A stretch of DNA of 64,000 bases from Halosimplex amylolyticum (GTDB lineage: Archaea; Halobacteriota; Halobacteria; Halobacteriales; Haloarculaceae), in the NCBI RefSeq assembly GCF_051414035.1, contig NZ_JBLKNW010000001.1, positions 1,984,001 to 2,048,000 on the forward strand. Reading direction: 5' to 3'. Position numbers and translations under genes: made by a program. The notes under the pieces are model-generated. The model was given only the letters and a program-made list of their open reading frames with translations, was not told where the DNA came from and ran no database searches. Numbering within the stretch: the stretch's first letter is position 1; every line of letters begins with the position of its first letter. Of the stretch, positions 17,500-25,717 are shown piece after piece.

Positions 17500-18968
17500 G
17501 ATCCAAGATATTCGCCGTCTTCGCCGTGTTTCTGGCTATCACCGCGATGCCAGTTGCCTCGGCGGAGAGGCTCAACTTCAGCGCGGACGCGGCACCGGCA
17601 CCTGACTACGAGATCGGCGACATGACCAAATCGGTCCATGATATGGACTGGGGTCAGTCGGCCGACGCGGTACGGACCTATGAGAACAACTCCGGCGAGA
17701 CAACGACCTTCGCGGGCGAAGTCAACACGTCCGAACGGACTCCCTACGAGTTCGTGTATACGGACGTGAACGCGACAGACTGGCGCGTGTTCCCGAACGC
17801 GAAAGAGACGATCTCGGCGGTCGAGAGCGAGGGCGAGTGGTCGACGGCGACCTCGGACTCGTCCAACGTCTCGCCGAGCGTCTCGAGCTCGGAGACGGCG
17901 CCGGGCGTGCCGGCGGTCCGGTTCGCGACGAGCGGGATGGGCGCCGGCGATACGTCGACGTTCACGTTCTCCAACTTCTCGATCACCAGCGACGAATCGA
18001 AACGGTTCGGGATCGTCGCCTACGACGCTAACACGCTGTCGAACGCGGACACCTACGCACACATCCGCGCGGTCGACAGTGACGGCGATTACAAGCTCAT
18101 CCAGAACGTGACCGCGACGGGCGAGGGCTACGTCGCACAGGAAAAGCTCGGCCAGCTCTCGACGATGGGCTCGGGCGACGGCACGTTTGACGACGTGCAG
18201 AAGGTCGAGATCGTCGCCTTCGAGGGCGACGTCGAGATCGACGTCGCCGGGCTCAACCTCGAGCGCATGAGCCCCTACGACCTCGGTCAAACCAAGGTCG
18301 ACCCGAACAACGACGGCACGTATACGACCGTCGACGTCAACGAGACGCACACGGGCGGCGCCGTCGGGCTGACGGCGCTCGATACGATGGGCTCGGCGTT
18401 CTCGAGCTCGGAGATTCACTCGCTCACGTTCCCGGCCGTGTTCCCGGCGGAGATGCTCGACAGCGACGACGTGCAGATCGAGCGGACGGCCGACGAGAGC
18501 GTCGAAGGCGGCCAGTATCCGGGCTACAAGGGCACCGCGACGATCCACCTGCGGATGTCCCTTCCGGACCAGTACGACCTGAGTTACTCGAACGTACAGC
18601 TCAACGACACGCAGGCGGTCACGTCCGACCGACTCCTGTCGGTCCGCTACGCGGAAGGTGTGGGCGACACGGCTTTCGCTAACATCTCGTCGGGCTCCTG
18701 GTCGGATATCACCTCGAGCTACACGGGCAAGGGCGACGAGGTGGCGGTCGACGACACGATCCAGCCGGGCCAGACGTCGGCCTTCGAGTTCGAGATGAAG
18801 CTCACGCCGGACCAGTACGACGAGCTCGCCGCGGCGGCGGGCGGCGCTGGTGGCGGGGCGACCGGCGCCGGCGGCTGGGGTAGCAACTTCCCGGTGATCG
18901 GCGGCCTGATCGCGGCGGCGCTCGCGACGCTCAAACGACTGGGCGGCGGCAGCGGCGCGGAGGGGTAA
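17496..18968 (+). CDS. secreted, membrane-anchored surface protein (spike-like), 490 aa
   Basis: The N-terminus is a signal peptide (charged start, hydrophobic core, A-S-A cleavage near residue 23). The ectodomain of about 420 residues is acidic, Ser/Thr-rich and predicted mostly beta. Then come a glycine-rich hinge (G-G-A-G-G-G) near residue 445 and one hydrophobic segment near the C-terminus. This is the layout of haloarchaeal pleolipovirus spikes and of other anchored surface proteins, but I see no sequence match I can name. It opens a block of many small membrane proteins, so it may be the exposed protein of a particle or vesicle. Confidence 0.7.
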   Translation: MRSKIFAVFAVFLAITAMPVASAERLNFSADAAPAPDYEIGDMTKSVHDMDWGQSADAVRTYENNSGETTTFAGEVNTSERTPYEFVYTDVNATDWRVFPNAKETISAVESEGEWSTATSDSSNVSPSVSSSETAPGVPAVRFATSGMGAGDTSTFTFSNFSITSDESKRFGIVAYDANTLSNADTYAHIRAVDSDGDYKLIQNVTATGEGYVAQEKLGQLSTMGSGDGTFDDVQKVEIVAFEGDVEIDVAGLNLERMSPYDLGQTKVDPNNDGTYTTVDVNETHTGGAVGLTALDTMGSAFSSSEIHSLTFPAVFPAEMLDSDDVQIERTADESVEGGQYPGYKGTATIHLRMSLPDQYDLSYSNVQLNDTQAVTSDRLLSVRYAEGVGDTAFANISSGSWSDITSSYTGKGDEVAVDDTIQPGQTSAFEFEMKLTPDQYDELAAAAGGAGGGATGAGGWGSNFPVIGGLIAAALATLKRLGGGSGAEG

Positions 18969-18969
18969 G

Positions 18970-19425
18970 ATGGCGATCGGTAGTGGGGACCCGTACAAGA
19001 CCCTCGGGAAGACCCGCTCGATCATCCGAGAGGGCGGCTGGGAGCGACTCGGCCAGTCCGTCTTTGGCACGCTCCTCCTGGCGGTCGTCTTCGGCGGGAT
19101 CGACGTGCTGAACGCGCTCCTCTCGATCCCGATCCGAGTGCTCAATGCGCTGGGGATCTCTGTCGCGGGGCTCAACACGGCGGTATTCGACGGGCTCGCG
19201 ACGTTCATCGGCGGCTTCCTAACCGCAGGAGGCCGGTCGTTCGGAACCGGATGGACTGGCCTTCTCGGGCCGCTACAGTCGCCGCTCGGCATGGGGATCT
19301 TCCTGTTCATGCTGTGGGAAGTCGCCTATTACATGGACTACGTGGGAACCGACGTGATCGGGCTCGTGCTCGACCTCCCGATCCTCCAGAGCGACGAGGC
19401 AGACACCGGCGAGGAAGACACGTAA
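18970..19425 (+). CDS. membrane protein, 151 aa
   Basis: The N-terminal 30 residues are basic and soluble, followed by two or three hydrophobic segments (about residues 32-60, 62-85 and 105-130) and an acidic tail. The first segment is amphipathic with many Leu/Ile and glycines. The gene begins one base after the stop of the surface-protein gene. No family recognised. Its position suggests an internal membrane protein of the same structure. Confidence 0.65.
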   Translation: MAIGSGDPYKTLGKTRSIIREGGWERLGQSVFGTLLLAVVFGGIDVLNALLSIPIRVLNALGISVAGLNTAVFDGLATFIGGFLTAGGRSFGTGWTGLLGPLQSPLGMGIFLFMLWEVAYYMDYVGTDVIGLVLDLPILQSDEADTGEEDT

Positions 19426-19427
19426 CC

Positions 19428-19544
19428 ATGTGCGAGGCGGCCGCACACCGACGCTCGGCACCGCAGGGAGTAACTGTGATCAGCCGAGAGACGGCGCGGC
19501 GGCGCTCGTCCCAGCGGCCTCGGAGGTGTCGAGCGTGGACGTGA
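19428..19544 (+). CDS. possible short basic peptide, 38 aa
   Basis: An ATG two bases after the previous stop opens a 38-codon frame that is strongly basic (many Arg), unlike its acidic neighbours. It overlaps the GTG start of the next gene. It may be a real small protein binding nucleic acid or lipid heads, or simply leader sequence. I list it with low confidence. Confidence 0.3.
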   Translation: MCEAAAHRRSAPQGVTVISRETARRRSSQRPRRCRAWT

Positions 19545-19873
19545 CCGACTACATCGTCGACAGCAAGGAGGGCCGGAAGTTCATTCGGTGGGGTCGCGTC
19601 GGGCGGCTCACGGTCGGGAGTGTCATCATGACGATCGCGCTGGCGTGGACACACCTGATCTCGACGCTATCGTCGACGCTCTCGGCGCTGATCGGCGGGA
19701 TCAGCTCCTTTCAGGCGTCGCTAATCCTGTCGTACCTGTCGATCCCGATCAAAATGGTGAGGGCTGTCTGGCAACCGGCGACGGCTTTCGTGGCCTCGCT
19801 CGGGGTTCTCGGGATTCCGCTCGGGTTCCTGATCGTGATCGGCGTGCTGGTGATATGGGAGCGTGCAGTATGA
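19535..19873 (+). CDS. membrane protein, 112 aa
   Basis: GTG 19535 is preceded at suitable distance by GGAGG; a longer frame from 19430 has no start of similar quality and reads through the small peptide. The protein has a charged N-terminus and three hydrophobic segments (about residues 25-50, 55-75 and 88-108). It ends on an ATGA overlap with the next membrane-protein gene. Unknown function. Confidence 0.6.
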   Translation: MDVTDYIVDSKEGRKFIRWGRVGRLTVGSVIMTIALAWTHLISTLSSTLSALIGGISSFQASLILSYLSIPIKMVRAVWQPATAFVASLGVLGIPLGFLIVIGVLVIWERAV

Positions 19874-20349
19874 GCCCGGACACAGGCGGTGACGGCGGCA
19901 GCGACGGATCGGTCGGGTGGGACGACCTACCCGATCCGCTCTCGTCGCTCTCGGGCGTCAAATCGCTCCCCAAGAAGCTCCTGACAGACCCGCGGCTGTA
20001 CATCATCGGGGTGATCGTCGAGTACGTCGCGGGCGGGATCACCCGTCTCCTCGGGGCGTTGATCGGGAGCCTTCAGGAGGCGCTGTTCTTGCTGGGGTCG
20101 ATCCCGACGACGATCGGCGAGGCGCTCCTCGAGGCCGGCGCTCTCGCGGGCGGCGTCAGTCTCACGGCGATCGGCGTGCTCGGTGACGTGCTGGCCGGGC
20201 TGGTCGCGAGTGCTGGGCCGGCGTCGCCGCTCGTCATGGCGGCCGTGGCGGCCGGGTTGCTGTACGCGACCTTCGAGCTCGCCGCGATGCTGGCGCCGCT
20301 CGGGACTGGCCGGCTCGTCGACGGCCTTAGGAGGGTTCTCCCGTGGTAG
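19870..20349 (+). CDS. membrane protein, 159 aa
   Basis: An acidic Gly/Ser/Asp-rich N-terminus of about 40 residues precedes three or four hydrophobic segments and a short basic end. ATGA overlap upstream and a seven-base overlap with the following gene downstream indicate translational coupling. Alternating Ala/Gly/Leu segments resemble the small membrane proteins of archaeal membrane-containing viruses, but only in general character. Confidence 0.65.
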   Translation: MSPDTGGDGGSDGSVGWDDLPDPLSSLSGVKSLPKKLLTDPRLYIIGVIVEYVAGGITRLLGALIGSLQEALFLLGSIPTTIGEALLEAGALAGGVSLTAIGVLGDVLAGLVASAGPASPLVMAAVAAGLLYATFELAAMLAPLGTGRLVDGLRRVLPW

Positions 20350-20651
20350 CACAGTCCGACGCTGACGACGAGCGAGAGCGAAGTATCGGCTACTGGATTA
20401 CGCACCCGTGGATGGGTGTCGGCGCGGTCGTGGCCGGACTGGCCGGCAGTCTCGACCCGCTGTTTCAGCTCATTACGGGACTGGTCCCGATGGTCTACCC
20501 GATCGTATCGACGCTCTCGAGCGTCGGCGGGCTGGTTCCGGCGATCCCGACGGGGCTGGTCCAAGACGCGTTTGTCATCTTTGGACTGGCGTACGTCGGG
20601 CTCATGGCCGTGAGAGCGGCCGAGTGGTTCCACAACGAGTATTTAACGTAA
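20343..20651 (+). CDS. membrane protein, 102 aa
   Basis: GTG-started, with a hydrophilic acidic N-terminus, then two to three hydrophobic segments (about residues 25-45, 50-68, 75-93) and the short soluble end E-W-F-H-N-E-Y. Similar in size and plan to its neighbours, which suggests the small membrane proteins here may be diverged copies of one another. No family recognised. Confidence 0.6.
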   Translation: MVAQSDADDERERSIGYWITHPWMGVGAVVAGLAGSLDPLFQLITGLVPMVYPIVSTLSSVGGLVPAIPTGLVQDAFVIFGLAYVGLMAVRAAEWFHNEYLT

Positions 20652-20653
20652 CT

Positions 20654-20746
20654 ATGACAGTAACGACCAACACGAACAGACGGATCGACCGACGGCTCGC
20701 ACCGCTCGCGCGTAGTACTACGCGGGCGCAACAGAGGGGGGCCTAA
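20654..20746 (+). CDS. possible short basic peptide, 30 aa
   Basis: An ATG two bases after the previous stop opens 30 codons rich in Arg and Thr, ending two bases before the next start. Like the peptide at 19428 it is basic in an operon of acidic proteins and lies between two membrane-protein genes. Real coding is uncertain. Confidence 0.35.
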   Translation: MTVTTNTNRRIDRRLAPLARSTTRAQQRGA

Positions 20747-20748
20747 GC

Positions 20749-21243
20749 GTGGCTACCTCTGGATTTGGCGGGCGCGGGTACCTCATGATGGGGGTGCTCG
20801 CGCTCGCGGCGGTGTGGGGCGTCGTCAACACGTCGCTGGCGGCGTCGGTCGCGGGGCCGGTCCACATGGTCGCGGCGAACCTGCGGCTATTCATCGGCTT
20901 CGGGATCATCGCGATGCTCGCCTACTGGGTGCTCGACGAGGCCGACGAAAACGACGACGTAAGCGACGCGCTCGAGAAAACCTCCGATCGCGCCGCGGAC
21001 GCGAGCGGCGGGTTCATCAACGTGACGCGGGTGTTTCTCGCCGGCCTCGCGACGATCATCGCGACCTCCGGCGACGCACTGATCGACATGATCACTATGG
21101 CGCCGACGATCGCCGGGCAAGTCGGAATCGGATTGCTCGGCGCCGGCGCCGGGGCGGGCATGCTCTCGGTTCGCATGTTCGCAATCATCGCGGTCGCGGT
21201 GATCGTGTTCTCGGCGATCCTCAAGGAGCGGGCGGAATCATGA
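20749..21243 (+). CDS. membrane protein, 164 aa
   Basis: GTG start at 20749. Four hydrophobic segments (about residues 12-32, 40-60, 92-112, 122-158) frame an acidic cytoplasmic or lumenal loop of about 30 residues (D-E-A-D-E-N-D-D). The last segments contain repeated G-A-G motifs. The stop overlaps the next ATG. Unknown function, same operon. Confidence 0.65.
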   Translation: MATSGFGGRGYLMMGVLALAAVWGVVNTSLAASVAGPVHMVAANLRLFIGFGIIAMLAYWVLDEADENDDVSDALEKTSDRAADASGGFINVTRVFLAGLATIIATSGDALIDMITMAPTIAGQVGIGLLGAGAGAGMLSVRMFAIIAVAVIVFSAILKERAES

Positions 21244-21707
21244 AACCGACAAGTTGGAACTTCTCGACGGGATTCACGACGGCCCGCGAGTGGGTCGCGG
21301 GACAGCACCGGGCGATGAAAGACGACGCGCAACCGCGGCCAAACCCGGAGCCGGCCGACGCCGTGGCCTCGCTCCTGGTCGGCGCCGCGTTCGCGCTGGC
21401 CGGCTGGCAACTGTTTGGGGCGTCGACGGCGCCGGGGCGCGAGCTCGTCGTCGGATACGCGGCGGTCGGCCGGGCGACAACGGCGCTCGTCGGCCTCGCG
21501 ATGATCCGCTACGGCGGGCCGGAGATCCTTTCCGGGCTCCGGATGATCAAGCTCGTCCGCGGTGGCGGCACAACGGGCGCCGACGAGAGCGTCGACGTCG
21601 ACGACCAGGAAAGCGCCGGCGACGCGGACCCGCTCGAGGAGCCCGCGACGACTGACGGGCCGGCCAGGGCGTCGGACGCCGGTGACGAGTCGGAGGTGAC
21701 GGCGTAG
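21240..21707 (+). CDS. membrane protein with long acidic tail, 155 aa
   Basis: A soluble N-terminus of about 40 residues, two hydrophobic segments (about 43-60 and 70-90), a basic turn, then an acidic disordered tail of about 45 residues (Asp, Glu, Ala). The gene abuts the signal-peptide protein at 21708 with no spacing. The acidic tail would be in the cytoplasm if the positive-inside rule holds, and might contact the ATPase at 24186. Confidence 0.6.
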   Translation: MKPTSWNFSTGFTTAREWVAGQHRAMKDDAQPRPNPEPADAVASLLVGAAFALAGWQLFGASTAPGRELVVGYAAVGRATTALVGLAMIRYGGPEILSGLRMIKLVRGGGTTGADESVDVDDQESAGDADPLEEPATTDGPARASDAGDESEVTA

Positions 21708-23432
21708 ATGCGCCGCTCGCTCGCCGTGCTCTTGGTGGCGCTGTTGGTCGCTCCGTCGCTCGCCTCGATCGGCGCCGCGGCGCCGGAGGATCCGTCCAAC
21801 TACACGCTGGCGGAGCTCTCCGAGCGCGGCCAGCAAATCGAGGGCGGAAGTGCGGACCCGTCGCGTCGGTGGCTCGGCGAGCGAGGTAACGTGTTCGTAT
21901 CGTACGAACAGACGAATTTAGTGAAAGAGATGGCCTCGCAACGGCCCGAGTGGGCCGTCGATAAGGTCGTCGAGCCGGACAAGACCGTCGACACCAAGGA
22001 AGTGCGGATGCACTTCAACCGGCTCCGCGGCGCCGACGTCAAGAAGATTCACGTGACGGTCGTCGCGTGGAAAACGGAGACGAAAACGGTCAACGGGACC
22101 GACGGGACGCCGCGAGATGTCGAGTATCCGACGGCGATCCGGCGCCAGACGACCGAAGTACGGCTCTCCGGTCCGGTCAAAACGGCCGAGATCGACCTCA
22201 CGGACACGGAGGAGCCGCAGACGATCACCATGTACATTCAGGAATACCCTGGCGCGCGGTGGGTGTTCCCGCATGATCCGGTCGCGCTGTCCGACTCGGT
22301 GCCGTTCGGCACCTCTTGGGGCAGTTACCTGAGTTGGTTCTTTGGGCGATTCTTCATAATCGCCGCTCTCGGGGTCCCTATCGCGATCGCGGGCGCGTAC
22401 AAGACGCTCGACTACACGTATACGGGGCCGGGTAAGGGCGTCATGTGGTGGGTGATCGCCGGCGGGCTCGCCTCCTACCTGTCGCTGTACTTCTCGCACC
22501 GGTCGATCGCGCTCATGCTCACGTCGGCGCCGTGGATTATGGGCCTGTTTATCGTGGTCGTCGCGTACATCGCGACGCTCGAGCTGGCCGATCCGACCGA
22601 GACGGGGCTATTCGAGGGGATCATCACAACGGACGCGACGAACCCGATGGGAGACGATATCCCCGATATCGCCGACGAGCGGGGAGACACGATCGATTAC
22701 GTCGACGACGGCGACGGGACGATCAAACTGGTCAAACCGTCGCTGGGGTACTTCGGGACGCTCCTCGCCGGCGCGGAAGCTCCCGAGCTCGACACCGCGG
22801 ACCTCAAAACGCGCGTGAAGTATCACGGGTCGGCCGCGGGAGACGAGAAATTTTACGCGGACGTATCGGACACCGACGACGGCGAAAAGCCGGTACTCGT
22901 TGAAGTCGAATGGCCGGCGCTCGAGTTCGGCCCGAGCGGACTCAAGCAACGCGTCGAGAGCGACGAGGGCGTCGAAGTGCTCGACGAGTGGGACAAAGAC
23001 CGGCTCGTCCGGACGGGGCTGTTCGGGGCGCTGGCGGGCGCTCTCGGCAACGTGCTGATCGGCGGCGTCGGCTGGGCGCTCCTCGCGTTCACCGTGGGCG
23101 CGTACCTGTCGACGGTCCGGCGCGTCGACGGGTCGGCGTCGTTCGACCCGGCGCCGGTCCACTCGACCGCGGCGAAGGCGCGGGCCGTGACCGAACGGCA
23201 AGAGCTGACGATCGCGTCGACGTTCAGCGAACTCCAAGAAACGATCGCGAACGCCGATTCGGACACGGCCGAAAAGGCGGTCGATATCGCAGAGGCGCAT
23301 ATCAGCCAGTTCCGGGACCAGATCGACCGGCTCCTCGGTGGCGAGGACTCCGGCGGGCTCCCGGAGTCGGGCACGAACGACGTAGACACGGATATCAACC
23401 CGCAGGCGGGGCCGGGGGTGAGTGACGATTAG
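21708..23432 (+). CDS. multi-domain membrane protein with signal peptide, 574 aa
   Basis: Signal peptide at residues 1-24. An extracellular domain of about 180 residues follows, predicted beta. Then a cluster of three membrane segments (about 213-236, 246-264, 270-292), a soluble domain of about 140 residues, another hydrophobic pair near 437-462, and a C-terminal helical tail of about 100 residues with coiled-coil character. It spans the membrane several times with large domains on both sides, as a scaffold or secretion channel would. I recognise no family. It is the central large membrane protein between the small ones and the ATPase. Confidence 0.65.
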   Translation: MRRSLAVLLVALLVAPSLASIGAAAPEDPSNYTLAELSERGQQIEGGSADPSRRWLGERGNVFVSYEQTNLVKEMASQRPEWAVDKVVEPDKTVDTKEVRMHFNRLRGADVKKIHVTVVAWKTETKTVNGTDGTPRDVEYPTAIRRQTTEVRLSGPVKTAEIDLTDTEEPQTITMYIQEYPGARWVFPHDPVALSDSVPFGTSWGSYLSWFFGRFFIIAALGVPIAIAGAYKTLDYTYTGPGKGVMWWVIAGGLASYLSLYFSHRSIALMLTSAPWIMGLFIVVVAYIATLELADPTETGLFEGIITTDATNPMGDDIPDIADERGDTIDYVDDGDGTIKLVKPSLGYFGTLLAGAEAPELDTADLKTRVKYHGSAAGDEKFYADVSDTDDGEKPVLVEVEWPALEFGPSGLKQRVESDEGVEVLDEWDKDRLVRTGLFGALAGALGNVLIGGVGWALLAFTVGAYLSTVRRVDGSASFDPAPVHSTAAKARAVTERQELTIASTFSELQETIANADSDTAEKAVDIAEAHISQFRDQIDRLLGGEDSGGLPESGTNDVDTDINPQAGPGVSDD

Positions 23433-24189
23433 CTCCCCTGGCCAGCCAGCGGGCCGCGAGACGGCCGTCGAGCCGGCGCTCGACGACTTGGCGCGGAAAC
23501 AGGACGAGCTCTTTGCTCGCCTCGAGGCGGGTTTCGCCTCGCGGCGCGAGATCCTCCTGTGGACGCATGACGTATCGGTCCGGACGCTCGGGCAAGTCCC
23601 CGACGAATGGTTCGCCCAGCTGTTCTCGACGCGCTACACAGTGACGGCGCTCCTCGCGGACAGCGACCGGCGAGGCGAGATCTCGGAGAGCGTCGAGAGC
23701 GACGAGCGGGCGGCGACCGAGCGGGCGATCCTGGCGGATGATACGCTCGTCGAGAGCTGTCGCCAGGGCATGCGACTCCTCGCCGAGCAGGCGGCGGAGT
23801 ACACCGAAGCGGAGACGCCGGTCGATGCGTCGGCTCAATCGTATCTGGCGATGCGGCCGGCCGTCGACGACCTCGCGGCGACCCAACGGGACGCGCTCAA
23901 GCGCGTGCTCGGCTACGCCGAGCCGATCAACTCCCGCGCGGACGTTCGCGACTGGGCGCGCCGGGTGATCCGGGCGACGAAAGGCGCCGACGAGGGGTTT
24001 ACGCGAGAGATGCTATGGACGCCCCACTGGCTCAACGCCGTACGTGGCGACCCGCGCTCGGCGACGCTACACCTCCTCCTCGCTGACGACATGCTCGCGC
24101 CGATGAACGCGGCACTCCGCAAGACGGCGACTGCAGCGACGGAACAGGCAGACGAGGATCGCACCTCCCACGGAGCGTTTGAGACATGA
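23422..24189 (+). CDS. soluble helical protein, 255 aa
   Basis: GTG 23422 lies just before the stop of the membrane protein; the frame is open and of typical haloarchaeal composition. The protein is acidic, almost all helical, without cysteines or membrane segments. The stop overlaps the ATPase start (ATGA). Its place between a membrane scaffold and an ATPase suggests an adaptor, but that is position only. Confidence 0.6.
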   Translation: MTISSPGQPAGRETAVEPALDDLARKQDELFARLEAGFASRREILLWTHDVSVRTLGQVPDEWFAQLFSTRYTVTALLADSDRRGEISESVESDERAATERAILADDTLVESCRQGMRLLAEQAAEYTEAETPVDASAQSYLAMRPAVDDLAATQRDALKRVLGYAEPINSRADVRDWARRVIRATKGADEGFTREMLWTPHWLNAVRGDPRSATLHLLLADDMLAPMNAALRKTATAATEQADEDRTSHGAFET

Positions 24190-25532
24190 GCAAATCAGCA
24201 CAGAGACGGCGGCAGAAAGGCAAAGACGACGTGATCGAACAGTTGCGGGAAGACTTCGAGCCGTGGACGAAAAGCCGGCAGGCGCTCCATCACTCAGACG
24301 ACTGTGATAAGTCGTGGAACCGGCTCGACGACCGTCACAACGACGGGGAACGGCTGTACAAGGATTTCGGCCTGACGCCGATGCACAAGGTGTTAGCGGC
24401 CGAGTCGCGCCGGGCGCGGCGCTACGGACAGAAAGAGGCTCACCCGGTGTACAAGTTCCCGTCGGCGTACCTGGACGCGCTGATTCACGTCGACGACTCC
24501 GAGATCTGGGCGCTCGAGGAAGGGCGCGTCGACGACCCGATCATCGCGGACCAGCCGCGGCCGCGCCGGAAGGTGCTCGAGTGGCTCGCGCGCCCGGAAA
24601 ACGAGCACGTGCTCGACGCGATGGGCGACGGCGGTACCGACATGTGGGCGCACTCAGAGCCCGGCGAGGGCAAAACGTCGTTCGCCAACATGATCGGCGG
24701 CGTCAGGCTCCCGGAGATCAACAACGAGACGCTCCTGTGGTTTCTCACGCTCGACGAGCTCGAGTGTCTCCCGCTGGCGCCGTACACGACCGTTGCAGTC
24801 CCGAAGGGCGTCGAGCTCGCGGTCGAAGCAAAGCCGCGGGCGCCGTCGCTCCCCAACGTCGAGATCGAGCTCACCGACGTCTTCCGGGACACGCTCACGT
24901 ACTCGAGCCCGCGCGATCTCATGCGCCAGCTCGTCCCCGGCGGGCTGTACGGTGTGCTCCCGGACCCGCGGTTCCGCGGGTGCGAGAAACTGTGTCAGGC
25001 GACGTTCACACCGGCTCGCGAGGCCGGCGAGCCGGCAGAAGTGACGCCACTCCGCGACAACATTTTCGCGATGGTCGAGTCGCGAGCAAAGGACGACGAG
25101 TTCCTCCACCCGACGACGGCCGTACTCGACGAGATGGGCGACTTACTCCCGCTCAACCCGGAAGCGGACGAAAACGACCAGGCGCGCAAGGTGAAAGACC
25201 ACCCGAAGGCGTATGGGAAGGCGCGAAAAAAGAACTTCTCGACGATCCGGCTGTCGCACTCGATCGCTCGCGTCGACGAGGGAACCAGGGAAAAGAACCG
25301 CTGGTTCGTGACCATGCCCAACACGCCGGCGCCGAGCTCGTCGCTGTCGGGGATCGGCAACGTCCCGATAAAGTCGGATTACGCTAACCGACTCTCGAAG
25401 GGCGAGGCGGTGGTGTGGCGAAACCAGCACTTCGCCGAGATCTCCTGGCCCAACCCGTACCGGCGCTACGAGTTCCGCGGCGAGATAAACATCCGCTACC
25501 CTAACCGGGAGGAGGCGCTCGATGACTTGTAG
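24186..25532 (+). CDS. P-loop ATPase, secretion/packaging type
   Basis: A 448-residue P-loop ATPase: Walker A S-E-P-G-E-G-K-T-S at residues 157-165, Walker B T-A-V-L-D-E-M at 311-317 with Asp315 and Glu316. The N-terminal 150 residues are charged and soluble. It looks like the HerA/VirB4 class that drives DNA or protein transport, and sits where pleolipoviruses keep their NTPase gene, after the membrane proteins. The N-domain and the inserted region between the Walker motifs are unlike textbook members. A strong hairpin follows the stop, so it ends a transcription unit. Confidence 0.75.
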   Translation: MSKSAQRRRQKGKDDVIEQLREDFEPWTKSRQALHHSDDCDKSWNRLDDRHNDGERLYKDFGLTPMHKVLAAESRRARRYGQKEAHPVYKFPSAYLDALIHVDDSEIWALEEGRVDDPIIADQPRPRRKVLEWLARPENEHVLDAMGDGGTDMWAHSEPGEGKTSFANMIGGVRLPEINNETLLWFLTLDELECLPLAPYTTVAVPKGVELAVEAKPRAPSLPNVEIELTDVFRDTLTYSSPRDLMRQLVPGGLYGVLPDPRFRGCEKLCQATFTPAREAGEPAEVTPLRDNIFAMVESRAKDDEFLHPTTAVLDEMGDLLPLNPEADENDQARKVKDHPKAYGKARKKNFSTIRLSHSIARVDEGTREKNRWFVTMPNTPAPSSSLSGIGNVPIKSDYANRLSKGEAVVWRNQHFAEISWPNPYRRYEFRGEINIRYPNREEALDDL

Positions 25533-25541
25533 ACTGGCCGG

Positions 25542-25562
25542 TTCGGGGGCCGTACCCCCGAA
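25542..25562. terminator. perfect 8-bp hairpin after the ATPase gene
   Basis: TTCGGGGG (25542-25549), a five-base loop, and CCCCCGAA (25555-25562) form a perfect stem starting ten bases after the stop codon. No T-run follows, so it may be an RNA processing or stabilising structure and not a classical terminator. The remaining 150 bases to 25718 hold an AT-rich TATATTAAT stretch near 25680, a likely promoter for the next gene. Confidence 0.5.
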
Positions 25563-25717
25563 GTTCGGGCGGCTCGGTGCTCGGCGCGGCGCTGGCGCCG
25601 ATTTGCGAAATGGGTACCCCCCGAGATCGGGCGCGTCGCGGCCGGAGCCGCGCGGCGAGCGAGGAACCCACACGCGCGCGTATATTAATGTGAGGGCAGG
25701 GGCGGGGGTGATCACCC

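Noticed and set aside
17256..19310. 684-residue minus-strand open frame opposite the surface protein
   Set aside because: Arg/His/Val-rich shadow of the GC-rich third codon positions; the plus-strand gene has a signal peptide and acidic composition.
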